From NCBI GenBank assembly GCA_947494975.1, contig CANLXA010000001.1, positions 124,001 to 188,000 of the forward strand: 64,000 bases of DNA. The letters run 5' to 3'. How positions within the stretch are numbered: position 1 is the stretch's first letter; the number at the start of each line of letters is the position of its first letter. The position numbers and the translations under genes are program-made. The notes under the pieces were generated by a model. It was given only the letters and a program-made list of their open reading frames with translations. It ran no database searches and was not told where the DNA came from. Shown here piece by piece: positions 1-8,834 of this stretch. The DNA comes from an uncultured Roseicyclus sp. GTDB lineage: Bacteria > Pseudomonadota > Alphaproteobacteria > Rhodobacterales > Rhodobacteraceae.

Positions 1-234
1 CCCGCCGGCCCGCGCGAACTCCAGCGCCGCCCGCGTCTCGGGCGTGGCGGGCAAGACGAAATCCACATGGATCGGCCCGTAAAGAAGTCCGATGTCAGTG
101 TCGGTGCCCGTGGGCAGATCGGCGGTGCGGCCGGGGATCAGACCACCGATGGCGGCCGCCCCGAGATAGAGCGCCAGAACGACAAAGGCCGCCCCAATGA
201 GGCGGCCCGCGACGCGCAAGGCGGCCCGGATCAC
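1..234 (-). CDS. DUF2459/TIGR02117 family membrane-anchored protein (partial, N-terminal 78 codons)
   Basis: The 5' part of a gene that runs off the left window edge. Translation from a GTG gives an N-terminal hydrophobic helix (about residues 5-32, rich in Ala/Leu/Val) followed by a segment ending in [11 protein letters not shown], which resembles the start of the DUF2459 (TIGR02117, once called urease-associated) family, where an N-in membrane anchor precedes a soluble domain. The GTG overlaps the stop of the zinc-finger gene by four bases (GTGA), which supports this start and suggests translational coupling. The function of the family is not established. Only the N-terminus is visible, so the family call is tentative. 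Confidence 0.6.
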   Translation of the reverse strand, partial: MIRAALRVAGRLIGAAFVVLALYLGAAAIGGLIPGRTADLPTGTDTDIGLLYGPIHVDFVLPATPETRAALEFARAGG

Positions 235-413
235 TTCACCTTGTCCGCAAAATCCTCATGGATGAACTTCTTGTCGCAATAGCCGCATTCGACCCAACCC
301 ACATCGGGCCCGATCTGCAGCCACACGCGCGGATGCCCCAACGCGCCCTCGCCGCCATCGCAGGCGACCCGCCAGGTGGAGATCACTTCGGTTTCCGGGG
401 CATCGATGCTCAT
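231..413 (-). CDS. Small zinc-finger protein, NDUFS6/COG4391-like
   Basis: A 60-residue protein with the metal-binding pattern C18-x8-H27-x15-C43-x2-C46, typical of the bacterial relatives of the complex I NDUFS6 zinc-finger subunit. The segment HPRVWLQIG between the ligands is characteristic. The family is short (about 60-70 residues), so the gene looks complete. Its role in bacteria is not firmly known; by analogy with NDUFS6 it could assist assembly of respiratory complexes. It overlaps the downstream DUF2459 gene by four bases. Confidence 0.8.
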   Translation of the reverse strand: MSIDAPETEVISTWRVACDGGEGALGHPRVWLQIGPDVGWVECGYCDKKFIHEDFADKVK

Positions 414-571
414 CTGTGCTCATCCTTGCAAGCGCTCTGCCGCCTCTATCGCACCTTGGCCGCAGACGGGCAAGATGTCGGCGGTGATGCGCGCCGAGGT
501 CGCCCCCGTTCCGCGGCAGCGCGCGGGGCTGAGCGGCTGGCCCGCCCGGGCCGGCCCGAAGACGCGCGCCC
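414..571. other. Intergenic stretch with a cryptic open frame
   Basis: This interval separates the HIT gene from the zinc-finger gene. On the minus strand one frame is open for about 50 codons and ends at a TGA near 420-422, reading plausibly protein-like (ending ITADILPVCGQGAIEAAERL plus two residues), but it has no ATG or GTG at a sensible place. It may be the remnant of a gene or coding by chance in GC-rich DNA. I see no RNA gene or terminator. Confidence 0.3.
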
Positions 572-955
572 CTACTTGGCCGGTTGCAACATCCGCCCCA
601 GCGGCCGCCCGCCCAGGATATGCATGTGGTAATGGGGCACGTCCTGCACCCCGTGCGCGCCGGCATTCGACAGCGTCCGATACCCCTGTCCATCGGCGCC
701 GGGCGCCACACCCAGATCGGCGCAGATCTGCGCCGCGACCCGGTGAAAATCGGCAATCTCGGCATCCGAGGCCTCAGCCGCGAAATGATCGAAGCACACA
801 TAGGCGCCCTTGGGGATCACCAGCACGTGGATCGGGGCTTGCGGGTAGATATCCTCGAAGGCCAGCGTGTGCGCGCTCTCGGCCACGGTTCGGTTCGGGA
901 TCTCGCCGCGCAGGATCTTCGCGAAGATGTTCTGATCGTCGTAGTCGTAGGCCAT
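572..955 (-). CDS. HIT family nucleotide-binding hydrolase
   Basis: A 127-residue histidine-triad protein of the HINT/PKCI branch, which hydrolyses nucleoside phosphoramidates such as AMP-lysine. The catalytic triad motif HYHMHILGG is present near the C-terminus, and the N-terminal segment NIFAKILRGEIP is the family's classic start. The start is placed at ATG AYDYDD rather than five codons upstream, which matches the usual N-terminus. It lies 11 bp downstream of the glycosyltransferase gene on the same strand and may share its transcript. Cytosolic housekeeping enzyme. Confidence 0.93.
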   Translation of the reverse strand: MAYDYDDQNIFAKILRGEIPNRTVAESAHTLAFEDIYPQAPIHVLVIPKGAYVCFDHFAAEASDAEIADFHRVAAQICADLGVAPGADGQGYRTLSNAGAHGVQDVPHYHMHILGGRPLGRMLQPAK

Positions 956-966
956 GCATGCCCCTC

Positions 967-2544
967 TCAATCCGCAAACAGATGCTGTGTTTCCGCCAAT
1001 TCCTGGGCCAGATCCGGTTCGATCCCGAAGAACTCCGACAGAACGGCGCCGTTTTCCGTGCTCGACCGGCCTTCGCGCAAGCGGAAATGGCGGGGGAATT
1101 CCTCCTCCCGGATCGCGGCGCTTTCATCGAGGAATTCGTGGCGCAGGGTCGGCAGCATCCGCTGGATCACCTCGCCGGGCGTATCTTCGGTGGCCAGCCC
1201 CACGCGATGGGCATGGCCCACCAGGTATTGGTCATCGAAATTGCATTGCAGCTCCAGGATCCGGGCATTGGCGCGGTCCGACATGAAATCGCGCATCAGG
1301 TCGAGATTTGCGGGATCGAGGCAGATCATCAGCCGCTCGGTCCCGTAATAATCGAACAGCATCCGCATCAGGGCGCGGCGGTGGCGGTTGCGCTTTTCCA
1401 GCGTCCGCTCGATTCCGCCCAGATGCGGCACCCGGCAGCCGGCCTCGTCGAACAGGTATTCTATCCCGCGCACATCGACCTTGTCGGACGCGGTTTTCAG
1501 CAGCCGCTTGGCCACATGCCATTTCTTGCAGACCAGCATGTAGAGGTCCCGGTCGGCGCCGAGGGTGCTTTCCCGCTCCCAGAACCGAGTACCGAAGCGT
1601 TTGCCCACCCGCCCGCGACCGGTCAGGAAGGCGTGCAGCTTGGGCCCCTCCTTGGAGGTGGCGAAATCCTTGCGGTCGGAATTCCACAGCGCGCCGAGGC
1701 GGCGTTTCAGCAGGTCGGCCTCGGGGCTGATCTTGCGGGCGAACAGGTAATCCTGGCTGATCAGAAGGTCATACTGGTCGTTATAGAAGGTCACGGGCAT
1801 GCCGTAATCGCTGAACATCTTGAAGGTCAGCGTGCGGCTTTCGATCTCGCGGGCGGGCACCAGGTGGCGCACCAGCGTCTGGAAATAGGTCTCATCTGGG
1901 ATCCAGGTGGTCTTGAAGAAGCGGATCACATCGGCGCGCACCTTGCTGAACGTCAGGATCGCCTCGATCGTCTTGCGGCGCAGGCACCACCATTGGCTTC
2001 CGATCATCACCTGGATGTCGTCGGGGACCCTGCGCGCCAGGCCCAACCGGCGCTGCAGGTGATATGACGCATAGAACAGGCGCTTGTGCTGACGTTCGTT
2101 GAACCAGTGCCGGTAGAACAGGCGTTCGCCCTTGAAGCCGGTCTTGATCCAGTTGGAATTGAAGAAATCGAAGCTTTCGACATAGTCGACATCGCGCGCA
2201 TCGAGGAACTTGTGGGCATAGGGCGCCGATTTCACCGACGCGCAATCGCCCGACAGCATGTAGAAATGCGTGGCCTTCGGGAACGCCTCGACCGCCGCCT
2301 CCACCGCCAAGAGCGAGGCCTGCACCAGCGACCATTGCCCCCACCCGCATTTGATGCGCTTCTTGGCGAAGGTCACGCCGGCATTGTCAGCCAGCGCCTC
2401 GGTGATCGCCGCGAAATCCGCCGCCTTGGCGCGGGCATCGAAATGGATGGACACATAATCGCCGGTCGCCGTCAGACGCTCCGCCTGCTGGATGATGCTT
2501 GGCGCATCCTTGTGGCATAGTAGAATAAAGGCGATTTTTGCCAT
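967..2544 (-). CDS. GT14-type beta-1,6-N-acetylglucosaminyltransferase with C-terminal DUF5928-like region
   Basis: A 525-residue protein. Residues 1 to about 290 match the Branch (core-2/I-branching) GT14 fold: N-terminal IAFILLCHKD, the GWGQWSLVQASL segment, YMLSGDCASVKS, and the acceptor-side GSQWWCLRR motif. The remaining 230 residues resemble the extra C-terminal domain (DUF5927/5928) found in Rhodobacteraceae versions. Family knowledge suggests transfer of GlcNAc to a glycan, but the bacterial acceptor is unknown. There is no signal peptide, so it would act in the cytosol. It is divergent from a sulfotransferase gene across a 144-bp AT-rich spacer; together they suggest synthesis of a branched, sulfated surface polysaccharide. 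Confidence 0.82.
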   Translation of the reverse strand: MAKIAFILLCHKDAPSIIQQAERLTATGDYVSIHFDARAKAADFAAITEALADNAGVTFAKKRIKCGWGQWSLVQASLLAVEAAVEAFPKATHFYMLSGDCASVKSAPYAHKFLDARDVDYVESFDFFNSNWIKTGFKGERLFYRHWFNERQHKRLFYASYHLQRRLGLARRVPDDIQVMIGSQWWCLRRKTIEAILTFSKVRADVIRFFKTTWIPDETYFQTLVRHLVPAREIESRTLTFKMFSDYGMPVTFYNDQYDLLISQDYLFARKISPEADLLKRRLGALWNSDRKDFATSKEGPKLHAFLTGRGRVGKRFGTRFWERESTLGADRDLYMLVCKKWHVAKRLLKTASDKVDVRGIEYLFDEAGCRVPHLGGIERTLEKRNRHRRALMRMLFDYYGTERLMICLDPANLDLMRDFMSDRANARILELQCNFDDQYLVGHAHRVGLATEDTPGEVIQRMLPTLRHEFLDESAAIREEEFPRHFRLREGRSSTENGAVLSEFFGIEPDLAQELAETQHLFAD

Positions 2545-2688
2545 GCTCGAAACGATTGCCCAGTCCTGAGGCTTATTGTTAACCCATTAATAGCCGAGAG
2601 ACATTGATACGACACCATTTCTTTGCAATTTATGTATTCAAAGACCCGGTGCGGATCAGAGCCGGGCTACATGTGAGGTGACGAGCAG
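2545..2688. promoter_or_regulatory. AT-rich divergent intergenic region (glycosyltransferase / sulfotransferase)
   Basis: The spacer is much more AT-rich than its surroundings (for example TTGCAATTTATGTATTC near 2622-2640), as expected for two divergent promoters. On the plus strand a TTGATA (about 2606) followed by an AT-rich segment could serve the sulfotransferase, and GAGGTGA just before its ATG is a good ribosome-binding site. No operator is recognisable. Confidence 0.35.
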
Positions 2689-3507
2689 ATGGGTTTCCCA
2701 GGCACCTGGATGACGACGAGCGAAAGCATGGTGTACCGCGTGGTGCCCAAATGCGCCTGCTCGACCATCGGCCAGATCATGTATTACACCGACAACGGCA
2801 CGTTTTTCGACGGTGACATCCACGACGCCAAGGCGGGCATGCACAAATGGGCGTTTGACGACAGCCAGCCGCTGATCACCGAGAATGTGCAGGGGCACAA
2901 AAGCTACGCGTTCACCTGCGTGCGGAACCCCTATACCCGCATCCTGTCGAGCTTTTTCGACAAGATCTGCGGCATCCAGCGCAACGGCAAACGCTATCGC
3001 GGCAACCTTGTCCCGCTGCTGATCCAGAAATACGGGATCGAGGTGGGCGGCGACGACGGCAAGGGCGAGTTCGACCAGATCGCCAGCTTCCGCCGGTTCC
3101 TGCTGTTTGCGCGCGACACCATCCGCTGGCGCAAACCGATGGATCCCGACATCCATTGGTCGGCCATGTCGGGCCATGTCTCGACCTTCATCGTCAATGG
3201 CGGGCGGTATGACAGGATTTTCTGGACCGAGAGCTTTAACGACGGCATGCAAGGTGTTCTGGATGCTACGGAAAATGCCAATCCGATCAAGCTCAAGGAC
3301 GTGCCGCGGTTCAACGAAAGCGAAGGCCACGGCCCCAAGCGCGCGCATCCGGTGGAGGATTATTTCGACGATCTGTCGATGCATCTGGTCTATGAAATCT
3401 ACAAACGCGACTTCGAATTGTTCAAATACGATTTCGCGAATCCGGCCAACAAGATGCCCATCGGGGAGATCGATCTGGACGAGGTGCACGCCAAACTGGG
3501 CGATTAA
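2689..3507 (+). CDS. Sulfotransferase family 2 (carbohydrate sulfotransferase-like)
   Basis: A 272-residue enzyme expected to transfer sulfate from PAPS to a carbohydrate. The 5'-phosphosulfate-binding loop is visible as VPKCACSTIG (residues 19-28), and the 3'-phosphate-binding strand as CVRNPYTRILSSFF (77-90), in the order and spacing of the Sulfotransfer_2 family. No signal peptide or transmembrane segment is seen, so it would act in the cytosol. A GAGGTGA ribosome-binding site precedes the ATG. The divergent partner is a GT14 glycosyltransferase, so I infer a common polysaccharide substrate; the actual acceptor cannot be told from sequence. Confidence 0.85.
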   Translation: MGFPGTWMTTSESMVYRVVPKCACSTIGQIMYYTDNGTFFDGDIHDAKAGMHKWAFDDSQPLITENVQGHKSYAFTCVRNPYTRILSSFFDKICGIQRNGKRYRGNLVPLLIQKYGIEVGGDDGKGEFDQIASFRRFLLFARDTIRWRKPMDPDIHWSAMSGHVSTFIVNGGRYDRIFWTESFNDGMQGVLDATENANPIKLKDVPRFNESEGHGPKRAHPVEDYFDDLSMHLVYEIYKRDFELFKYDFANPANKMPIGEIDLDEVHAKLGD

Positions 3508-3675
3508 CACCGTGCGCAAGAAGGTGCCGGTTGAGGTTTATTGATGGCCCAACCGTTGCTACAAAGCCGCATTCAGGCGGCTCACACCTATTTCACGGGC
3601 CGAAATATTGATTGAAAATCAAGGCCGGGCTAGCGTCTGGCACGTTTTTGAAGACCATTTTCACGAGGTTGTTCC

Positions 3676-4905
3676 ATGTTGCGCACCCCCCTGATGGCCT
3701 GTGCCGCGGCGCTCATGCTGACCGCGATGCCCGTCTCGGCACAATCCACCACCACCGAGGCCGACCGCGCCGCCGTCTTCCAGCAGATGCTGGCCGACCC
3801 CTCCAACCGCGACCTGATGCGCCGATACGCGCAGATGTCCGTCGCGTTGCGCGACTTCGAGGGGGCCGCCGCCACGCTGGAGCGGCTGGTGGATCTGGAA
3901 CCGCAAAACACGTCGGCCCGCGTTGAGCTGGCGATCGCGTATTTCGCGCTCGGCTCCTATGCCGTGGCCGAGTATCACCTGGCCGCCGCGCAGGCGAGCG
4001 GTGCGCTCAGCCCCGACGAGGCCGCGCGCGTGGCCCGCTACCGCGAAGAGGCCGCGGAGCGCGACACCGGCTCGGATTATTCCGGGCGGATCGCGGCGGG
4101 TTATGCGTGGACGGATACGGCGGGCGAGTCCGGCGCGTTTGTCACCGGGTCGGTGGATTGGCGGCTGGATCTGGGCGACGCCCATGCCACGCAATGGGTC
4201 ACCGAATTTGCCTTCAGCACCTTTCAGCCGGACGGGTCCAGCATCAACGAGCGCACCAATGTGCGCCTGCGGACCGGGCCCGAATACCGCATTGCGCAAG
4301 ATGCCTATGGCCCGCGCCTGCAGCCCTATGTGGAGCTGAACTGGTTTCAGGATGACGATCTGCTGAATGGCGATTTCCAGAGCTGGTCGCTGGGGGCGCA
4401 ATATGTGAACCCGGTCAACGAACGCATTACGGTCTATGCCGATGCGCAGCTTGGGCGCATCACGTCCACCAGCACCGGCGGGACGGATTTCGACTTCCAC
4501 GAATTCGACCTGGGCTTCACCTATCGCCCGTCCCGCGAGACCCGGCTTCGCCTGACCGGCTCGTGGTCCGAGCGGACCGAGGTGGACGACGCCACACCCG
4601 ATACGATCACCAGTGCCTCGCTCCGGCTGAGCGGCCAGCACGCTTTCGATCCCGCCTTTCAGGATCTGCCCAACCGCTGGCTGGTTGGCGGCTTCGTGGA
4701 CGTGGCCGAGGTGGAATCCGTCATCGGTGGCACAACGACCATGTTCGACGAACAGCGCCTCGCGGTCTGGATGCGCGCCTTTGTCTACGAGGATATCTAT
4801 GTCGAGGGCTCCGCCGCGCAGGTGATGCAGGACGCCACGACCGGCGGCGTGACCACCACCACGGACGAGACGATTTTGACCGTTCAAGTCGGTTGGGAGT
4901 TCTGA
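3676..4905 (+). CDS. Exported TPR plus beta-barrel outer-membrane protein
   Basis: A 409-residue protein with a signal peptide (residues 1-22, cleaved after VSA). Residues about 30-125 are helical and TPR-like (RDFEGAAATLERLVDLEP, then ALGSYAVAEYHL). From about 135 to the end are alternating amphipathic strands finishing in VGWEF, an aromatic C-terminus typical of outer-membrane barrels. This is the layout of DUF560/SlaM-like surface assembly proteins, though I cannot assign it to that family with certainty. The next gene (FecR-domain protein) starts two bases after its stop, so the pair is surely co-transcribed and co-functional at the envelope. Confidence 0.7.
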   Translation: MLRTPLMACAAALMLTAMPVSAQSTTTEADRAAVFQQMLADPSNRDLMRRYAQMSVALRDFEGAAATLERLVDLEPQNTSARVELAIAYFALGSYAVAEYHLAAAQASGALSPDEAARVARYREEAAERDTGSDYSGRIAAGYAWTDTAGESGAFVTGSVDWRLDLGDAHATQWVTEFAFSTFQPDGSSINERTNVRLRTGPEYRIAQDAYGPRLQPYVELNWFQDDDLLNGDFQSWSLGAQYVNPVNERITVYADAQLGRITSTSTGGTDFDFHEFDLGFTYRPSRETRLRLTGSWSERTEVDDATPDTITSASLRLSGQHAFDPAFQDLPNRWLVGGFVDVAEVESVIGGTTTMFDEQRLAVWMRAFVYEDIYVEGSAAQVMQDATTGGVTTTTDETILTVQVGWEF

Positions 4906-4907
4906 TC

Positions 4908-5720
4908 ATGCAGTTCAAGACAATCCTGTTCTCAGCCGCCGCGGCGATGGCCCTGGCGCTTCCGGCCACGGCCCAGAATATCGGCACCATCGCGTCATCC
5001 GAGCCCACCTTGCGCGGCACGCCGCCGGGTGCGGGCACCCGCACGCTCGATCTCGGGTCGGGCGTGGTGCAGGACGAGCGCATCGCCTCGTCGGCCCAGG
5101 GGCGCGGCCAGATCCTGTTCGTGGATGAAACCACGCTGAGCCTGGCGCCGAACACGACGATTGTTCTGGACCGCTTCGTGTTCAACCCCGACGGGTCGGG
5201 GCAGATGGGCCTGCGACTGACCGAAGGCGCGTTGCGCTTCATCGGCGGCACGCTGAGCCGGGGACAGGAAGCCACCGTGGCCACGCCCACCGCCACCATC
5301 GGCATCCGCGGCTCCTCCGCGCTGGTGATCCATTCCGGCGGCAACACCACGGCGATTTTCTTGGCGGGGGAGCGTTTGTGCCTGACCGCGCCCAGCGGGC
5401 AGCGCGCCTGCACCAGCCGCCAGGGCGGTGTGTTGACGCTGGAGGGCTATCAGGGCCGGGTCGACCCCGATTACCTCGCCTTCCTGCTGGATCTGATCGA
5501 CGGCACGCCCCGCGGCGGCGGCACTGGCGGCGGCCTCGGGTCGGGTGTGGGCAATCCCAACCCGTCCGATCGCGGCCCCGTTTCCACCGGCGGCGAAGAG
5601 TTCGACCCCGAGATTTTCGACGATGACTTTACCGGTGATGACATCCAGGAATGGCTGCCGCGCGGCGATGTCTGCGACCAGGATGACCCGCCGCCGGGCT
5701 GCTTCACCGGCGGACCGTAA
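4908..5720 (+). CDS. Periplasmic FecR-domain protein
   Basis: A 270-residue exported protein: signal peptide 1-22 (ending ATAQ), then a FecR-like domain (about 50-150) containing FVDETTLSLAPN, LTEGALRFIGG and the diagnostic TPTATIGIRGSSA. The C-terminal third is Gly/Asp-rich and acidic, with a two-cysteine tail (CDQDDPPPGC). Unlike classic FecR sigma regulators it has no N-terminal cytoplasmic or transmembrane part, so it belongs to the stand-alone periplasmic kind often found near CHASE2 adenylate cyclases. It starts two bases after the barrel-protein stop and is convergent with a CHASE2 cyclase only 11 bp away. I infer a sensory or structural role in that module. Confidence 0.85.
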   Translation: MQFKTILFSAAAAMALALPATAQNIGTIASSEPTLRGTPPGAGTRTLDLGSGVVQDERIASSAQGRGQILFVDETTLSLAPNTTIVLDRFVFNPDGSGQMGLRLTEGALRFIGGTLSRGQEATVATPTATIGIRGSSALVIHSGGNTTAIFLAGERLCLTAPSGQRACTSRQGGVLTLEGYQGRVDPDYLAFLLDLIDGTPRGGGTGGGLGSGVGNPNPSDRGPVSTGGEEFDPEIFDDDFTGDDIQEWLPRGDVCDQDDPPPGCFTGGP

Positions 5721-5731
5721 CGGTTTGAAAC

Positions 5732-7927
5732 CTAACGCTTGGTGAGTGCCACGAATTCCCCCGCCCAATCCTGTGGCGGGGGATTTTGTCTGTGGCCCGC
5801 GACCCGGTCCAGATAGAGCTGCGCCAGAAGCGCGGTGTTGCAATAGGGGATTTTCACCTTGGCGACCGCCAGGAACCCGGCCTCGGCCCCGCTCCAATCC
5901 CGCGCGATATAGGCCGCGCGCGCGGTTCCCAGCGCGGTGGCGAAGTCCTCGGCGCCCGACGCCATGCGCGGCAGAACGGTCGAGACCTCCACCGCATTGG
6001 CAAAGCCCTTGACCGCGATCAGGTCGAGCGTGACGGCCAGAAGATGGTCGGGGCAGGCCGCGACACTCATCGGGCCGACGCAATTCCGCGTGCCATAGAT
6101 CCGCGTCAGCCCCTCCAGCCGGGCGGCGAGGGTCACGCTGTCACCGATGCAGGTATAGGACAGCCGGTCGCGGGACCCCATCAGCCCGACAGAGGCCGGG
6201 CCGGTATTGAGCCCCACACCCAGATTGACCCGGGGCAGGCCTTGGGACGTCAGCGCGAAATTCGCCTGCTCGGCGGCGTCGTTGATCGCGTGAAGCGCGC
6301 CAAGTGCCGCGGCGGCGTGGTCGGGCCGCTCGATGGGCGCGTTCCAGAAGGCCATCACCGCGTCGCCCATGAACTTGTCGATGGTCGCCCCGTGATCCAC
6401 CAGCGTCTCGGCCACGGCACTCAGGAACGTGTTGACGAGCGTCACCACCCGGTCGGGCGGCATCCCCTCGGTCACGGTGGAAAAGCCGCGCATATCCACG
6501 AACATCACCGTCAGGTCCCGCTCCGCCCCTTCCGGTGTCAGGGCGGCGGCGGGGTTTTTCTCGATCTCCGCGATCAGGGGCGGCGGCAGGAACCGGGCAA
6601 AGCGTTCGCGGATCGACCGGCGGGCGCGTTCCTTGGCCAGATACCCGAGCGTCGTGCCGGGGAGATAGACCAGCACCGTGGTCAGAACCGCCATCAGGGG
6701 GTTGTAGAGCAGCCCAAGCTGCATGAAGGCAAGGATCCCGCCCACCACCGAACCGCCCCCGAAGGCCAGCGCCGCGGCCAACCCGATCACGGGGCGCTCG
6801 AGCCGGTTGAAGATCGACAGGGCCAGCCCCGCAAGCGCCACGATCAGGATTTCGAGGCCGCGCATCCAGTCGGGCCGCGACAGGAAACTCCGCGCGATGA
6901 TCTGCTCGATGATCTCGGCATGGAGCGTCACGCCCGCGATCTGCCCGTCCAGCGGCGTGGTGCGGATATCGAACAGGCCCTGCGCAGAGGACCCGACCAG
7001 CACCATCCGCCCCTCCAGCCGCGCGGCGAGGTCCGGATCGATCCCGTCGGCCTCCAGCACCTCCCCCACCGGGGTCATACGGTCGGGCTGAAACCCTGCA
7101 TAGTGGAGCCGGATCCGGCCATCGGGCTCCAGCGGGAAAATCGCCTCGCCGGTCTGCATGGCCGTCGCGGCGATTGTGCCGCCCGATACTTCGCCCGACG
7201 CCTCGGTTGTCTTCAGGACGTGCCCACCGGCCCCATACCAGACGCGCAGCAGCTCCGCCGAGAGTGAGGGGACAAGAACGCCGCCGATATCCGACACCAT
7301 CGGCACCGTGCGGGTGATCCCGTCCACGTTGCGCCCCAGGCTGATCGTGCCAAGGCCCGACGCGGCCTCGGTCAATTGCGGCAGGTTGCCGACGCTTGCG
7401 GGGTATTGCGTGAGCGTATTGGGGGTATCGCCGGTCACGGCAAACCCCGCCATGGGCTGCGGCACCTCCCCCTCCTGCCCGCCCGCGACCGACAGGACAA
7501 CCGGGCGGCCGGCAATGGAAGCGGCGAACCGGTCGTCATGGGGCTCGATCCCCAGATCCGGCAGAACCGGGGGGATGCCATCGGTAAACCGCGCCCAGCT
7601 GTCGACGATCAGATCAGGCGAGGTGCGGTCCGGCTCGGGGAAAAGCACATCATAGCCGATCGCCGCCGCGCCATGGTCGAACAGACGATCGGTCAGCTCG
7701 GCCAGATACGAGCGCGGCCAGGGCCATTGCCCGTATTCCTCAAGCGACGCTTCGTCGATATCGATGATGTGCACCGGCGCCTGCGGGTCATAGGCGCGCG
7801 GTTCGGTCCGCTGGTAGCCGTCGAAGACCGCATCGCGCGCCCGGTCGAGAATCGGGGGCGGAAATGCCGTCAGCACGATCATCGCGACGGTCACGATCAG
7901 ACCCAGCGCAAAGGTCAGGCGCGTCAT
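5732..7927 (-). CDS. CHASE2-domain class III adenylate/guanylate cyclase
   Basis: A 731-residue membrane cyclase. One N-terminal helix (5-22) and an extracytoplasmic CHASE2 sensor (about 30-345) are followed by three helices (about 356-430) and a cytosolic class III catalytic domain (about 468-655). Metal-binding Asp478 (VMFVDMRGFS) and Asp522 (DKFMGD), the adenine-type Lys518, and transition-state Arg603 are visible. The usual transition-state Asn of the VNxAAR motif is Thr599 here (GDSVTLAARLEG), which is odd for an active enzyme. The start is the ATG giving MTRLTFALG; a longer frame upstream lacks membrane character. With FecR and two cNMP-binding proteins nearby it likely forms a signalling module. 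Confidence 0.92.
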   Translation of the reverse strand: MTRLTFALGLIVTVAMIVLTAFPPPILDRARDAVFDGYQRTEPRAYDPQAPVHIIDIDEASLEEYGQWPWPRSYLAELTDRLFDHGAAAIGYDVLFPEPDRTSPDLIVDSWARFTDGIPPVLPDLGIEPHDDRFAASIAGRPVVLSVAGGQEGEVPQPMAGFAVTGDTPNTLTQYPASVGNLPQLTEAASGLGTISLGRNVDGITRTVPMVSDIGGVLVPSLSAELLRVWYGAGGHVLKTTEASGEVSGGTIAATAMQTGEAIFPLEPDGRIRLHYAGFQPDRMTPVGEVLEADGIDPDLAARLEGRMVLVGSSAQGLFDIRTTPLDGQIAGVTLHAEIIEQIIARSFLSRPDWMRGLEILIVALAGLALSIFNRLERPVIGLAAALAFGGGSVVGGILAFMQLGLLYNPLMAVLTTVLVYLPGTTLGYLAKERARRSIRERFARFLPPPLIAEIEKNPAAALTPEGAERDLTVMFVDMRGFSTVTEGMPPDRVVTLVNTFLSAVAETLVDHGATIDKFMGDAVMAFWNAPIERPDHAAAALGALHAINDAAEQANFALTSQGLPRVNLGVGLNTGPASVGLMGSRDRLSYTCIGDSVTLAARLEGLTRIYGTRNCVGPMSVAACPDHLLAVTLDLIAVKGFANAVEVSTVLPRMASGAEDFATALGTARAAYIARDWSGAEAGFLAVAKVKIPYCNTALLAQLYLDRVAGHRQNPPPQDWAGEFVALTKR

Positions 7928-8126
7928 CGGCCGGGGCCCTTCCCTGTGGCGCTGCCGCCCTTCACGATCCCGATCTCCCTGCCCGCGTTGATCCGACCCG
8001 GATCGTGGCGGATTTTTCGTGTCGCCGCAAACCCTTCCGGCGTTGCGGAAGGATTTGACAGGGGTCCGATCCACGGGCCACATGGCGCGCGACACGGGGC
8101 CAATTCGGGCGCAGGGAACAGGCTGC

Positions 8127-8825
8127 ATGGAATTGACGATCTGGTCCGCTGCCGGGCTGACGGGGGTGGCCCTCTATCTTGGCGCCTATGGCGCCCTGCA
8201 GTTCGGCGTGATCCGCGGATCCTCGGCGACCTACACGATCCTGAACATGAGCGCGGCGATCTTTGTGCTGATCAGTCTGGCGGAGGCGTTCAACCTCTCC
8301 TCCCTGCTGATCCAGGTGTCGTGGATCACCCTGTCGGTCATCGGCCTCGCGCGGATGGCGTGGGAGCGCAAGATGACGCGCTTCAACGAGGAGGAGCGCC
8401 AGTTCCTGTCCGCCCATTTCAGCAGTCTTCCGCCGCATCTGGCGCGCCGCTTTCTGCGGCTGGGAACCTGGCAGATGCTGAGCCCCGGCACGGTTTTGAC
8501 GCGGCAGGGCAGCCCGGTGAGCGAATTGGTCTATATCGCCAGCGGCGCCGCCGATGTATCGGCCCATGGTGCCGTTGTGGCGCGGATCGGTGCCGATGAG
8601 CTGATCGGCGAGATGACCGTCATGCAGGGCACCCCCGCCACGGCGGATGTCGAGATTACCGAGCCCGCGCGGGTGTTTACGTTGCCGCGTGCGACGCTGA
8701 TCCGGGAGTTGGAGGCCGACCACGATTTCGCGCTTGCCGTCGCCAACGCCCTGCAGATCGAGGCGCAGCGCAAGATGGACCGCGCCAACCGCGACAAGGC
8801 GGACGCGATCAGCGCGATGATCTGA
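8127..8825 (+). CDS. Membrane-anchored cyclic-nucleotide-binding protein (Popeye-like), paralogue 1
   Basis: A 232-residue protein with about three N-terminal helices (8-75) and a C-terminal CRP-type cNMP-binding beta-roll (about 95-215): PGTVLTRQGSPVSELVYIASGAADV, then IGADELIGEMTVMQGTPATADVEI. The phosphate-binding cassette is recognisable (G-E-M-T then a short loop), although the usual Arg-Ala/Thr pair is altered to PATAD. There is no helix-turn-helix, so it is not a transcription factor; the layout is that of Popeye-domain-like proteins. The start chosen has an AGGGA site upstream. It is divergent from the cyclase gene and convergent with a second copy of the same architecture. Confidence 0.8.
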   Translation: MELTIWSAAGLTGVALYLGAYGALQFGVIRGSSATYTILNMSAAIFVLISLAEAFNLSSLLIQVSWITLSVIGLARMAWERKMTRFNEEERQFLSAHFSSLPPHLARRFLRLGTWQMLSPGTVLTRQGSPVSELVYIASGAADVSAHGAVVARIGADELIGEMTVMQGTPATADVEITEPARVFTLPRATLIRELEADHDFALAVANALQIEAQRKMDRANRDKADAISAMI

Positions 8826-8834
8826 TCCGGGCGG

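Noticed and set aside
376-2067. A 563-codon plus-strand open frame
   Set aside because: Antisense to the HIT and GT14 genes, no domain, Arg/Pro/His-rich translation typical of a shadow frame in GC-rich DNA.
2590-2606. CtrA site in the glycosyltransferase/sulfotransferase spacer
   Set aside because: TTAA words are present but spaced by four bases and not seven, so they do not fit the consensus.
3661-4887. A 408-codon minus-strand open frame
   Set aside because: Antisense to the TPR-barrel gene, which has a signal peptide and a barrel-type C-terminus; the antisense product resembles nothing.
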